Source: Paenibacillus_AM sp052180255 (GTDB taxonomy: Bacteria; Bacillota; Bacilli; Paenibacillales; NBRC-103111). From it: 64,000 bases of DNA. The notes under the pieces are model-generated. The model saw only the letters and a program-made list of their open reading frames with translations. It ran no database searches and had not been told where the DNA came from. This document shows, piece after piece, positions 34,494-43,533 of this stretch; position 1 is the first letter of the stretch; each line of letters starts with the position of its first letter. The position numbers and the translations under genes were made by a program. Where the stretch lies: positions 1,984,001 through 2,048,000 of the forward strand of contig NZ_CP197466.1 in NCBI RefSeq assembly GCF_052180255.1, given 5' to 3'.

Positions 34494-35597
34494 GTGCACA
34501 CAAAAAATAGCATTCCAACCCGTAGAGAAATTGAGCATATTGGCATCTATACCCCAGGCAAGCCAGTCGAGGAAGTAAAGAGAGAACTTGGATTACAAGA
34601 TGTCATCAAGCTTGCTTCCAATGAAAATCCGAATGGCTGTTCCCCGCTTGCAAAAGAAGCGATTATTCTAGAACTATCGCATACTGCCCTATACCCAGAA
34701 AGCACGGCTCCTGAATTAACACAAAAACTTGCAAGCAAACTTGGCGTAGATCAGGCGTGTATCATTACAGGGAACGGGTCCGATGAGATTATTCATCTCT
34801 TGACGCGCAGCTACATTCGAGCAGGGGATGAAGCGATCATGGCGGATGTTACTTTTTCACGTTATGAGACGAATGTGCAGATTGAAGGTGGGGTGACAGT
34901 AACAGTCCCTCTCATTGATGGAGCACATGACCTTGAGGGTATGCTTCGTGCAATTAATCATCGGACAAGAATGATCTTTGTATGTAATCCGAATAACCCG
35001 ACAGGTACCATTGTAGGTGAGCAGGAGTTATTCTCTTTTATACAAAAGGTTCCTCCACATGTCATTCTAGTTATCGATGAGGCGTATTACGAGTACGTGC
35101 AGGATAGCGACTATTTGCAGACTCTCCCTCATCTTCATCAATACGCTAATCTCGTCGTACTACGCACTTTTTCCAAAATCCATGGTCTAGCTGCCCTGCG
35201 AATAGGATACGGTATTATGCATCCATCACTCGTGCAGTCTTTAATGAAGGTGAAAGAACCATTCAATACGAATCGATTAGCACAAGCTGCTGCAATCGCT
35301 GCACTGGATGACACGGAATTCGTGAATTCCTGCGCCCGTTTGAATGACGAAGGAAGAACGTATCTTCAGCAAGAGATCACGCGTATAGGCTTAACCCACT
35401 TCCCATCGCATGCGAACTTTTTGATGATTCATCTGAATCGTTCGGGAAATGATGTATTTCAAGCTCTGCTTGCTGAAGGTGTAATTGTCCGTTCTGGCAG
35501 TTTACTTGGTTATCCAGAAACCATTCGCGTCTCGATTGGTACGATGGAGGAGAATACGGCCTTTATTCAAGCTCTGGAGAAAGTATTAGGTGCTTAA
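34494..35597 (+). CDS. hisC: HisC-type aminotransferase, probably acting on tyrosine
   Basis: This 367-residue pyridoxal-phosphate aminotransferase of the histidinol-phosphate/aromatic group has the lysine that binds the cofactor at K228 (RTFSKIHGLA). Other family signatures are SNENPNG, GNGSDEI, CNPNNPTGT and DEAYYEY. Its place as the last gene of the homogentisate operon suggests it makes 4-hydroxyphenylpyruvate from tyrosine, as HisC-like enzymes with broad aromatic specificity can. GTG 34494 has CAGGAGG nine bases upstream; the TTG at 34485 touches that site. No terminator follows directly. Confidence 0.88.
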   Translation: MHTKNSIPTRREIEHIGIYTPGKPVEEVKRELGLQDVIKLASNENPNGCSPLAKEAIILELSHTALYPESTAPELTQKLASKLGVDQACIITGNGSDEIIHLLTRSYIRAGDEAIMADVTFSRYETNVQIEGGVTVTVPLIDGAHDLEGMLRAINHRTRMIFVCNPNNPTGTIVGEQELFSFIQKVPPHVILVIDEAYYEYVQDSDYLQTLPHLHQYANLVVLRTFSKIHGLAALRIGYGIMHPSLVQSLMKVKEPFNTNRLAQAAAIAALDDTEFVNSCARLNDEGRTYLQQEITRIGLTHFPSHANFLMIHLNRSGNDVFQALLAEGVIVRSGSLLGYPETIRVSIGTMEENTAFIQALEKVLGA

Positions 35598-35620
35598 GTA
35601 AGGTGCAAAAGTAACTCTTT

Positions 35621-36106
35621 CTAGAGCGTATTGGCGATCGCAATTAAATCTTGCACGGCATCACGCGCGTCATCTTTCAATAATGTCACACGATACGACC
35701 AACCGCCTTTTACAAATTTGATCGTATCAAAGATATGTTGGTCTTCGACGATTGCTTTTGTCCCGTCCTGCAAGGTGACGGTTTGATCGGTTGTAGAGAT
35801 CGAGCTGCCGCTAAAAGGTCGAATAAATATTTTACAACGCTGCTTCAAGGAATCATTCACATAATCGAGCTCAAGTTGATCACCTTCAATTGTACCCATG
35901 CTTTTTGTAATGGCAAACGGTAAGTTGTAGGGATGCGTGAGCTCTTTGCGTTGGAATTTGTTCTTAAAAGTCTTTAGTGCTTCGCTTACAGGTTGAGAGA
36001 TTGGTGTAACATCAGTTGCTTCGGCGCGAACTAGACTTACGGGAAGCATCATGAAGCAGATGAGGAACCCGAGAGAAGTCACTTGTACGGTTTTAAAAAT
36101 AGTCAT
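35621..36106 (-). CDS. Exported hypothetical protein
   Basis: This 161-residue protein has a clear signal peptide (residues 1 to about 28, ending VRA before EAT). The mature part is mostly beta-prone with one cysteine, and no enzymatic motif or known domain is recognised. AAGGAG lies seven bases before ATG 36106; an upstream ATG at 36139 has no such site. It is convergent with the aminotransferase gene, with only 23 bases between the stops and no terminator between them. Confidence 0.75.
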   Translation of the reverse strand: MTIFKTVQVTSLGFLICFMMLPVSLVRAEATDVTPISQPVSEALKTFKNKFQRKELTHPYNLPFAITKSMGTIEGDQLELDYVNDSLKQRCKIFIRPFSGSSISTTDQTVTLQDGTKAIVEDQHIFDTIKFVKGGWSYRVTLLKDDARDAVQDLIAIANTL

Positions 36107-36187
36107 GGGATCTCCTTGTTGGCATTTGACTTGGCTCATGTAAACCAGTATGGGTTGAAATGGATATTTTTATAAGTGATGTAAAGT

Positions 36188-36223
36188 AACAGGCGCGTGG
36201 GAGAGGGGCGCTTGTTATTTTTT
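36188..36223 (+). terminator. Plus-strand terminator without an adjacent gene
   Basis: AACAGGCGC pairs with GCGCTTGTT with one wobble, followed by ATTTTTT. The nearest plus-strand gene upstream is the aminotransferase ending at 35597. Transcripts of the tyrosine operon may therefore run antisense across the exported-protein gene before stopping here. Confidence 0.55.
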
Positions 36224-36253
36224 ATGAGGGAAAATCAGTCAATTTACCTTTAT

Positions 36254-36282
36254 TTGAATATTAAAATGGATTGTCGTATAAT
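36254..36282 (+). promoter_or_regulatory. Promoter of the TetR/RND operon
   Basis: TTGAAT (36254-36259) and TATAAT (36277-36282) are 17 bases apart, about 65 bases before the chosen TetR start. No palindromic operator is obvious in the spacer. Confidence 0.6.
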
Positions 36283-36347
36283 TATTTTGACTCATGAGTA
36301 CTCTTTCGGAACTTAATAGTTCTGGAAGTTTGGAGGTGCGATCATTT

Positions 36348-37238
36348 TTGCTTGATAAGGTTTCGAAAAAAAAGGAGCAGATCTTAATCACAGCAATGAA
36401 ACTGTTCTCGATGAATGGCTACCAGCAAACGTCGATGCAAGAAATAGCTACGATTTGCAAAATTTCCAAGGGCAGTCTGTATGTACATTTCAAGTCGAAG
36501 GAGGAGCTTCTCTTTAGCATTTTTAAATATCATTTTCAAATGCTAAATGACCGGTTTCAAGAAATTGAAGAGGAAGTTAGTCTCACGGAGAAGGAGCGGG
36601 TTGCTGAGCTTATCAAGACCCAGTTAAATCTTGTCCTCGAAATGCGTGAATTCATCATGATGCAGATGCGAGAGAACATTGGCAATGCGAATCAGGAAGT
36701 ACAGATGTTTTTGAGTCAAAAAAAGCAGGAGTCTATGCAATTGCTGCAAAAGAAACTTGTCAATCTGTATGGAGAAGCAATTCTACCATATGCCTGCGAT
36801 ATTACAATGCTTTTCGACGGAATGGTCATGTCTTATCTAACTACAATGATATTCCATCAGGTAACACTAGAGACGCAAGCGGTGAGTCATTTTCTACTCA
36901 AGCAGCTGGATTACATTGTGGAAGGTATGGTTCGTGATAACCCACATCCTCTGGTTACGCAGGAAATGTGGTCTAATTTCATGTGCCGAAACCTTTCCGA
37001 GGAAAATGTGAAACCGCATCCACTTGTTATGATTAAACAGATGAAAGATACGCTTAAGGCATTGAAGCTTGAAGATCAGCAGCGTGAGGATGCGTTGCAA
37101 GCACTATTGATGCTGGAAAATGAACTGAAAGAGCTTCAGCCTCGAAGAGTGATGTTAATAGGTATGATGAATATTTTAAGTCAAATTTCTGAATTGCGAA
37201 ACATGTTAAATGAATTAAACGTAGTACTCATTAGATAG
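36348..37238 (+). CDS. TetR/AcrR family regulator
   Basis: This 296-residue repressor-type protein has an N-terminal helix-turn-helix (about 8-60), seen in ILITAMKLFSMNGYQQTS and KISKGSLYVHFKSKEEL. The C-terminal ligand domain is long, with an extra coiled-coil-like tail rich in Leu, Met and Glu. TTG 36348 has GGAGGTG about nine bases upstream. An in-frame ATG at 36294 lies closer to the promoter and lacks such a site. It is 36 bases upstream of the RND exporter gene and probably controls it. Confidence 0.87.
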   Translation: MLDKVSKKKEQILITAMKLFSMNGYQQTSMQEIATICKISKGSLYVHFKSKEELLFSIFKYHFQMLNDRFQEIEEEVSLTEKERVAELIKTQLNLVLEMREFIMMQMRENIGNANQEVQMFLSQKKQESMQLLQKKLVNLYGEAILPYACDITMLFDGMVMSYLTTMIFHQVTLETQAVSHFLLKQLDYIVEGMVRDNPHPLVTQEMWSNFMCRNLSEENVKPHPLVMIKQMKDTLKALKLEDQQREDALQALLMLENELKELQPRRVMLIGMMNILSQISELRNMLNELNVVLIR

Positions 37239-37274
37239 GCACAAATAAAGCCTTTGGAGAGGGTAGGGGAATCA

Positions 37275-40200
37275 ATGAGAGGAATTATTAATTTTTCACT
37301 GAACAACAAGTTTGCACTGTGGCTTTTAACGATTATGGTGACGGTGGCCGGCTTGTACGCAGGGCTAAATATGAAGCAGGAAACACTGCCGAATATTAAT
37401 GTGCCATTCTTAAGCGTGACGGCTGTGTATCCAGGTGCAGCACCAGATACAGTCGTTGAAAATGTAACAAAACCAATCGAACAACGATTGAAAAATGTGC
37501 AAGGGATTAAGAATTATACCGCCACCTCGATGGAAAATGTATCGTCCATTTTTGTGGAGTATGAGTATGGACGCGATCTAGATGCTGCGATGAATGAAAT
37601 GCGTGAAGCACTTGATGGAGTGAAACTTCCAGATGGTGTGAAGAAAGCGGATATTTCGAAGTTCTCCATCAACTCTATGCCGGTTATTTCAATTAGTGCT
37701 ACTGGCGGGACAGATTTGGAACAACTAACGAAAATGATGGAAGAAAGTGTAAAACCTTCACTTGAGGGTATTCCAGGTGTTGCCTCGGTTCAAGTTGCAG
37801 GTCAATATGTGAAGGAAGTTCAACTTAAATATAATAAAGACAAGATGAAAACTTTAGGCTTAAGTGAGGACACGGTCAAAGGAATCGTACAAGGTTCGGC
37901 GATCAAAGTCCCACTAGGCATGTTCGAATTAGATCAATCCGATAAGACGGTTGTTATTGATGGTAAGGTCACAACCCTGGATGATTTGAAAAATATTTCG
38001 ATTCCTGTTATTCCATCTGGTGGTGGGGCAGGTGCAGGTGCTGGAATGGCACCTGGTCAAGGAAACGGACAACAGCAAATTCCTGTAGGACAGGGGAATG
38101 CACAGCTCGGTGCACCTGTATTAGATGGAATCCCAACTGTTAAACTGCAAGAAATTGCGGATATCCAAGTCGTTGGTAAAGCAGAATCTGTGTCTCGTAC
38201 AAACGGGAAAGAATCGATTGGAATTCAGATCGTAAAGACGAATGATGCCAATACCGTTGACGTCGTAAATGCAGTTAAAACTGAAATGAAAAAGTTTGAA
38301 GACAAGCACAAAGATATTCAGCTCATCACGATGATGGATCAAGGAAAACCAATTGAAAATTCCGTATCCACCATGTTAAGCAAAGCTGTATTCGGTGCTT
38401 TATTCGCTGTATTTATTATTTTGTTGTTCTTACGCAATATCCGAATGACACTAATCTCGATTGTATCGATTCCACTCTCTTTGTTAATCGCATTCTTAAT
38501 CCTTAAGCAATTGAACATTACACTAAATATGATGACTCTGGGTGCGATGACGGTTGCGATTGGGCGGGTTGTGGATGACTCGATCGTTGTTATTGAAAAT
38601 ATATACAGACGCATGTCGCTTACAGGCGAGAAGCTGCGCGGGAAAGAATTGATTCGTGAAGCAACACGTGAGATGTTCGCTCCGATATTCTCTTCCACTA
38701 TTGTGACAATTGCTGTATTCCTTCCGCTTAGTCTAGTGAGTGGGATGGTAGGGGAGCTGTTCACACCGTTCGCGCTTACCATGGTATTCTCGCTTTTAGC
38801 ATCCCTACTTGTTGCAATTACGCTCGTTCCGATGCTTGGACATACGATGTTCCGTAAGGGATTGAACGCTGCCAAAGTGAAGCATGATGATAAACCGGGT
38901 AAACTCGCCGGATGGTATCAGCGTGTGCTAAAGAAAGCATTGAATCATAAATGGATCACATTGGGAATAGCTGTTGCGATGTTAGTAGGCAGCTTATTCT
39001 TGATTCCAATCATTGGCGTGAGTTTCATGCCCCAGCAGGAAGACAAGTACGTTATGGTGACGTATAAGCCAGCTCCTGGGGATCGTGTTCAAGATGTGGA
39101 GAAACATGCTCTTGATGCCGAACAAGTTATTCTAGCGCAAAAGAATGTCAGCAACATGCAATACTCGGTTGGTGGAGCAAATCCACTAAGTCCGGGACCA
39201 AATAAATCAGCTCTTTTCTATATTCAATATAAATCCGACACGAAGAACTTCGACCAAGAGAAGAAGGACCTCATCAACAGCTTGAAAGAGAAAGTAAATG
39301 TTGGTGAATGGGGTGAAATGCAGGATATGGGCGGCATGGGCGGCAGTAAGTTCAGCCTTAGTGTGTATGGCGATGACGCTAAACAAATAACGCCTGTTGT
39401 AGACCAAATTGTAGAGATGATGAAAAAGGATGACTCATTTGAAAAGGTCGAGACGAGCTTGTCCAAATCTTATGAGCAATATACACTTGTTGCTGATCAA
39501 GCGAAGTTAAGCAAGCTTGGACTAACAGCAGGTCAAATGGCCATGGCACTTAGCCCTGTGCACGAGCGTCCAACTTTAACTCAGGTTGAAGTGGATGGTA
39601 AGACCTATAAAGTATTTATCGAAGCAGATAAAACAGTCTATAAGACAATCAGTGACATAGAGAACGTCAAGTTGAAGTCTCCACTTGGTATGGAAGTAGC
39701 GCTTAAAGATGTTGCGAATGTGGAAAAAGGGACTTCACCAAATTCCATCACACGTAAAAATGGCAAAATGGTCGTTGATGTGAAAGCGAATATTACCAAA
39801 ACTGACATTGCTAAGGTTTCTTCCGATTTACAGAAGAAAGTGGATGACATTCAAAAGCCAGGAAGTATAGAAGTGAAATTTGGCGGTGTGACGCAACAAA
39901 TAAATGAGACCTTTACACAGTTAGGGCTTGCGATGGCAGCAGCAGTCGCGGTTGTATACTTTGTACTTGTCCTAACCTTTGGTGGAGCACTTGCGCCATT
40001 TGCCATCTTATTCTCTCTTCCGTTTGCTATAATTGGGGGATTAGTTGCGCTCCTAATTGCAGGTGAAACACTGGATGTATCCGGTATGATGGGAGCATTG
40101 ATGTTAATTGGGATCGTTGTAACGAATGCGATTGTACTCATTGACCGTGTACGTCACAAAGAGCAGGAAGGCATGTCTACGAGAGAAGCATTATTGGAAG

Positions 40201-40421
40201 CAGGGGCAACACGTTTGCGTCCAATTCTGATGACAGCACTTGCAACTATTGGAGCATTATTGCCGCTTGCCTTCGGATTCGAAAGTGCGGGTATGATCTC
40301 TAAAGGGTTGGCCGTTACCGTAATCGGCGGCTTGATCAGCTCGACTTTACTAACACTAGTTATTGTCCCAATTGTGTATGAATTTTTGGCTAAATTCCGC
40401 AAAAAAACCATACAAGAGTAG
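37275..40421 (+). CDS. swrC: RND-family exporter, SwrC/YerP-like
   Basis: This 1048-residue transporter has two repeated halves, each with a large extracytoplasmic domain and six transmembrane segments. The proton-relay aspartate pair is in GRVVDDSIVVIENIY, and the N-terminal KQETLPNINVP is typical of the AcrB/MdtB class. In Bacillus the homologue SwrC confers resistance to surfactin and other lipopeptides. A glycine/glutamine-rich insert (about residues 255-285) lies in the first periplasm-like domain. The gene has no adaptor or outer membrane partner, as expected in a Gram-positive. The TetR gene precedes it in the same operon. Confidence 0.9.
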   Translation: MRGIINFSLNNKFALWLLTIMVTVAGLYAGLNMKQETLPNINVPFLSVTAVYPGAAPDTVVENVTKPIEQRLKNVQGIKNYTATSMENVSSIFVEYEYGRDLDAAMNEMREALDGVKLPDGVKKADISKFSINSMPVISISATGGTDLEQLTKMMEESVKPSLEGIPGVASVQVAGQYVKEVQLKYNKDKMKTLGLSEDTVKGIVQGSAIKVPLGMFELDQSDKTVVIDGKVTTLDDLKNISIPVIPSGGGAGAGAGMAPGQGNGQQQIPVGQGNAQLGAPVLDGIPTVKLQEIADIQVVGKAESVSRTNGKESIGIQIVKTNDANTVDVVNAVKTEMKKFEDKHKDIQLITMMDQGKPIENSVSTMLSKAVFGALFAVFIILLFLRNIRMTLISIVSIPLSLLIAFLILKQLNITLNMMTLGAMTVAIGRVVDDSIVVIENIYRRMSLTGEKLRGKELIREATREMFAPIFSSTIVTIAVFLPLSLVSGMVGELFTPFALTMVFSLLASLLVAITLVPMLGHTMFRKGLNAAKVKHDDKPGKLAGWYQRVLKKALNHKWITLGIAVAMLVGSLFLIPIIGVSFMPQQEDKYVMVTYKPAPGDRVQDVEKHALDAEQVILAQKNVSNMQYSVGGANPLSPGPNKSALFYIQYKSDTKNFDQEKKDLINSLKEKVNVGEWGEMQDMGGMGGSKFSLSVYGDDAKQITPVVDQIVEMMKKDDSFEKVETSLSKSYEQYTLVADQAKLSKLGLTAGQMAMALSPVHERPTLTQVEVDGKTYKVFIEADKTVYKTISDIENVKLKSPLGMEVALKDVANVEKGTSPNSITRKNGKMVVDVKANITKTDIAKVSSDLQKKVDDIQKPGSIEVKFGGVTQQINETFTQLGLAMAAAVAVVYFVLVLTFGGALAPFAILFSLPFAIIGGLVALLIAGETLDVSGMMGALMLIGIVVTNAIVLIDRVRHKEQEGMSTREALLEAGATRLRPILMTALATIGALLPLAFGFESAGMISKGLAVTVIGGLISSTLLTLVIVPIVYEFLAKFRKKTIQE

Positions 40422-40484
40422 ACACTTGCATAAAATATAGATGGATTTTCATGTTCCATTACAATCATCCATGCCTTCATGGAG

Positions 40485-40513
40485 TTCATTACATATGATG
40501 GTTTTGTAATGAA
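40485..40513. repeat. Inverted repeat between the RND gene and the YjcZ-like gene
   Basis: TTCATTACA and TGTAATGAA form a perfect 9-bp stem around an 11-base loop, with no T tract. It could be an operator or a processing hairpin. It lies 27 bases before the YjcZ-like start codon. Confidence 0.4.
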
Positions 40514-40539
40514 TATTCATTGAAGATGAGGTGAGATAT

Positions 40540-40638
40540 ATGTCTGGAGTATTCGGATTGGGTGGCACTTCCACGGGTTCTATTTTGGTACTTTTCATTT
40601 TGTTAGTTATTATTAGCTGCACAGTTTGTTGTTTTTAA
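40540..40638 (+). CDS. YjcZ-like small hydrophobic protein
   Basis: This 32-residue peptide has a Gly/Ser-rich start (MSGVFGLGG) and then one hydrophobic helix (about residues 14-32) ending SCTVCCF. It has the layout of YjcZ-family sporulation-associated peptides. GAGGTGAG lies about six bases before the ATG, and a strong terminator follows 17 bases after the stop. The three C-terminal cysteines are unlike the usual YjcZ ending and may allow metal binding or disulphides. Confidence 0.7.
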   Translation: MSGVFGLGGTSTGSILVLFILLVIISCTVCCF

Positions 40639-40655
40639 TTAGTTAGTTAATGACA

Positions 40656-40698
40656 GGCGTAAAGATAATCCTGCGGGGGTTATTTTTACGCCATTTTT
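40656..40698 (+). terminator. Terminator of the YjcZ-like gene
   Basis: GGCGTAAAGATAA pairs with TTATTTTTACGCC with one mismatch, followed by ATTTTTG. Confidence 0.8.
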
Positions 40699-40770
40699 GT
40701 ATGGAGTGCAAATGAATCTACTCATTTGGATATCATATGCTAGAATCAAAGAAAGGAGTGGGTGACAGCT

Positions 40771-41121
40771 ATGATTTTTCATATTATTAGCAGGATAGAT
40801 TGGAACCTTTTGAAAGATAAAGACATTTATGAACCCGCAAGTATTGCGGAAGAAGGCTTTATTCATTGTTCCACGCAGAATCAAGTAATCGGTGTGGCGG
40901 AATCTTTTTATAAAGGGAAAGATGACCTACTCTTGTTAGCAATTGCAGAAGATCGCGTACATGCAAAGGTAGTTTTCGAGGATTTGTATGATTTGGGGCA
41001 GAAGTACCCACACATTTATGGCGCACTAAATTTGGATGCTGTCGAACATATTTATCATTTGAAAATGAACCCGAACGGCGCTTTTGAGCTTGATTTGAGC
41101 GAGGGTAACAAGATTTCCTAA
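40771..41121 (+). CDS. DUF952 family protein
   Basis: This 116-residue cytosolic protein matches the DUF952 family from end to end. It starts MIFHIISR, has FIHCSTQNQV in the middle and carries PHIYGALNLDAV near the end. The family is related to glutathione-S-transferase-like or ADP-ribosyl folds in some descriptions, but no activity is established. AAAGGAG lies 12 bases before ATG 40771; GTG 40762 is also possible but too close to that site. A bidirectional terminator follows. Confidence 0.85.
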   Translation: MIFHIISRIDWNLLKDKDIYEPASIAEEGFIHCSTQNQVIGVAESFYKGKDDLLLLAIAEDRVHAKVVFEDLYDLGQKYPHIYGALNLDAVEHIYHLKMNPNGAFELDLSEGNKIS

Positions 41122-41136
41122 TTGAAAATCATTCAT

Positions 41137-41179
41137 AAAAAAAGAATCATTCTCCTTCATCAGAGAATGATTCTTTTTC
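41137..41179. terminator. Bidirectional terminator
   Basis: AAAAAGAATCATTCTC pairs perfectly with GAGAATGATTCTTTTT around an eight-base loop. It separates the DUF952 gene from the convergent marC gene. Confidence 0.9.
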
Positions 41180-41183
41180 TATA

Positions 41184-41822
41184 CTAACTGATATTTAAAA
41201 TGTCTCGAATGATAGGTTTAAGGCCACTGACTAAGAATTCAACGGCGATGACCATAACGATAAGACCCATAATGCGCATCAGCACATTGTTGCCTGTTTC
41301 ACCGAGAATATGAATGATTTTAGAGGAATTAACAAAGATCACATATGTAATAATGCAGATAGCAAGGATGGAGCCGAGTAATATTAAAATTTCACCTATG
41401 GATTTTGTGCTCTCCATCAGGACGATCGAGTTCGTTATTGCGCCAGGGCCGCAGATCATAGGAATCGCAAGTGGAGTAATAGAGATGTCGTTCACATACT
41501 TTTTCTTTTCAGATTCTGCTACCTTCGGCTTTACGAGTCTAGCTTGGAGCATATCTTGTCCCATTAAGAAGAAGATGACTCCTCCAACGACTTTCAAGCT
41601 ATTAACGGAAATTGCGAAAAATTTAAATAATAGTTGCCCTGTTATGGCGAAAATGACTAACGTAATAAAGGCTACAAATACAGATTTTTTGGCTGTCCGA
41701 ATCCGGCTTGCACTTTCAAGATCGGAGGTCATGGATAGGAAAATAGGCATGACACTTAGGGGATTAATTAGTGTAAAAAATGATGTTAAACATAGTAAAG
41801 CAAATGAGAAATACTCATTCAT
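41184..41822 (-). CDS. marC: MarC family integral membrane protein
   Basis: This 212-residue membrane protein has six hydrophobic segments and the MarC/UPF0056 signatures LINPLSVMPIFLSMT near the N-terminus and PLAIPMICGPGAI in the middle. The family is sometimes annotated as antibiotic resistance, but no transport function is established. It is monocistronic and convergent with the DUF952 gene. An open frame on the opposite strand (41314-41871) is a shadow of this gene. Confidence 0.9.
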   Translation of the reverse strand: MNEYFSFALLCLTSFFTLINPLSVMPIFLSMTSDLESASRIRTAKKSVFVAFITLVIFAITGQLLFKFFAISVNSLKVVGGVIFFLMGQDMLQARLVKPKVAESEKKKYVNDISITPLAIPMICGPGAITNSIVLMESTKSIGEILILLGSILAICIITYVIFVNSSKIIHILGETGNNVLMRIMGLIVMVIAVEFLVSGLKPIIRDILNIS

Positions 41823-41982
41823 AGAATCACCTTTCTGCAGTTTGTCTGCTCGGACATGGCTGTTATCTTAAAATCCTTTGCTATTATAGCACTATTCAAG
41901 GCTTCAAGTGTATGGGAATTCGTTAGATTGGTCATAATATCTTTACTTTGATCTGCTCAAATAGGAAAGGTAGGATGATATA

Positions 41983-43464
41983 ATGGGAAACGTTTACAAA
42001 GATGACAGCACGACCCTACATACAGACTTATATCAGATCAATATGGCGGAGTCGTACTTTGAGGATCACATGCACAATCGTCGCGCGGTGTTCGAATGCT
42101 ACTTTCGCAAAATGCCCTTTGGTAACGGTTATGCTGTGTTCGCTGGACTTGAGCGGATTATTGAATATATGGAGGCTTTTAAGTTTAGCGCAAGTGATCT
42201 CGATTACTTGAGAGATGAACTGGGGTATGCAGAAGATTTCTTAGACTATCTGAGTACAATGAGTTTTACGGGGACGTTGCAATCCGTGCGTGAAGGCGAA
42301 CTTGTATTTGCAAATGAGCCTATTGTACGAGTAGAAGCGAGATTAGCAGAAGCTCAGCTTGTGGAGACTGCACTACTTAATATCATTAATTATCAAACAT
42401 TAATTGCCACAAAAGCTTCAAGAATCAAGCAGGTTGTAGGCAATCAGCGAACCATTGAATTTGGGACACGGCGGGCACATGAGATGGATGCGGCGATTTG
42501 GGGGACGAGAGCTGCTTATATTGGTGGATTCGATGCGACAAGCAATGTTAGAGCAGGTAAAAAATTCGGCATTCCTGTTGCGGGTACTCATGCTCATTCG
42601 CTCGTGCAGGCATATGGGGATGATTATACTGCTTTTCACGCTTATGCACGTCGTCATCGCGATTGCGTTTTTCTTGTAGATACATACGATACGTTGAAGT
42701 CAGGTGTACCCAATGCGATACGCGTGGCGCAGGAGCTGGGAGACCGTATCCGGTTTGTTGGGATTCGGTTGGATAGTGGTGATCTTGCGTATTTATCTAA
42801 AGAAGCGCGTCGGATGCTGGATCAAGCTGGATTCACAGAAACGCATATTATTGCTTCGAATGATCTGGATGAAGGAACAATTATGAATTTACGCATGCAG
42901 GGGGCTCAAATTGATGTGTGGGGGATCGGGACGAAGCTTATTACAGCCTATGATCAGCCAGCATTGGGCGCGGTATATAAGTTAGTAGCCATTGAGGACG
43001 ATCAAGGTCAAATGATTGATACAATTAAGATTTCAGGAAATCCAGAAAAAGTATCCACACCCGGGATGAAAACGTTATATCGCATTATCAATAAGATGAA
43101 CAATCGAACAGAAGGCGATTATCTCGCGATGGCAGATGAGAATCCGAATGAAGAAGAGCGGATTAAAATGTTCCATCCCACTTATACTTCGTTAAGTAAA
43201 TGGGTGACCCATTTTGAGGCCCGTAAGCTGCTGGCAGACATCTATGTGGATGGGAAGCTGGTTTATGATCTGCCAGATATTCAAGATATTCAGTTTTTCG
43301 CTAAAAATAATATGAATTTACTCTGGGATGAATACAAGCGGACGCTCAACCCTGAAGCATATCCCGTCGATCTGAGTCAAAAGTGCTGGGACAATAAAAT
43401 GCGGATCATGGAGGAAGTTAAAAGAAAAGTATCTGAACTGAATAATCATAATATTTCTCACTGA
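41983..43464 (+). CDS. pncB: Nicotinate phosphoribosyltransferase
   Basis: This 493-residue enzyme of NAD salvage makes nicotinate mononucleotide from nicotinate and PRPP, with ATP hydrolysis. Visible signatures are the N-terminal LHTDLYQINMAESYF, EFGTRRAHEMDAA and the phosphorylated-histidine region AGTHAHS. The phosphate-binding WGIGTKL is also present. The length is typical of the Bacillus-type enzyme. AAAGGTAGG lies upstream of the ATG. The gene stands alone, without other NAD genes nearby. Confidence 0.95.
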   Translation: MGNVYKDDSTTLHTDLYQINMAESYFEDHMHNRRAVFECYFRKMPFGNGYAVFAGLERIIEYMEAFKFSASDLDYLRDELGYAEDFLDYLSTMSFTGTLQSVREGELVFANEPIVRVEARLAEAQLVETALLNIINYQTLIATKASRIKQVVGNQRTIEFGTRRAHEMDAAIWGTRAAYIGGFDATSNVRAGKKFGIPVAGTHAHSLVQAYGDDYTAFHAYARRHRDCVFLVDTYDTLKSGVPNAIRVAQELGDRIRFVGIRLDSGDLAYLSKEARRMLDQAGFTETHIIASNDLDEGTIMNLRMQGAQIDVWGIGTKLITAYDQPALGAVYKLVAIEDDQGQMIDTIKISGNPEKVSTPGMKTLYRIINKMNNRTEGDYLAMADENPNEEERIKMFHPTYTSLSKWVTHFEARKLLADIYVDGKLVYDLPDIQDIQFFAKNNMNLLWDEYKRTLNPEAYPVDLSQKCWDNKMRIMEEVKRKVSELNNHNISH

Positions 43465-43533
43465 AACCATGTAGCAAGCTAGATATAGTAGGGGTATATA
43501 GCTTCATATTGGGGATGAAAGTGGGTAAAGCTC

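Noticed and set aside
38339..38875. 178-codon minus-strand open frame opposite the RND gene
   Set aside because: It is antisense to a strongly conserved transporter region and has shadow-type composition.
41314..41871. 185-codon plus-strand open frame opposite marC
   Set aside because: It is a shadow of the MarC coding sequence, with no ribosome binding site and no recognisable motif.
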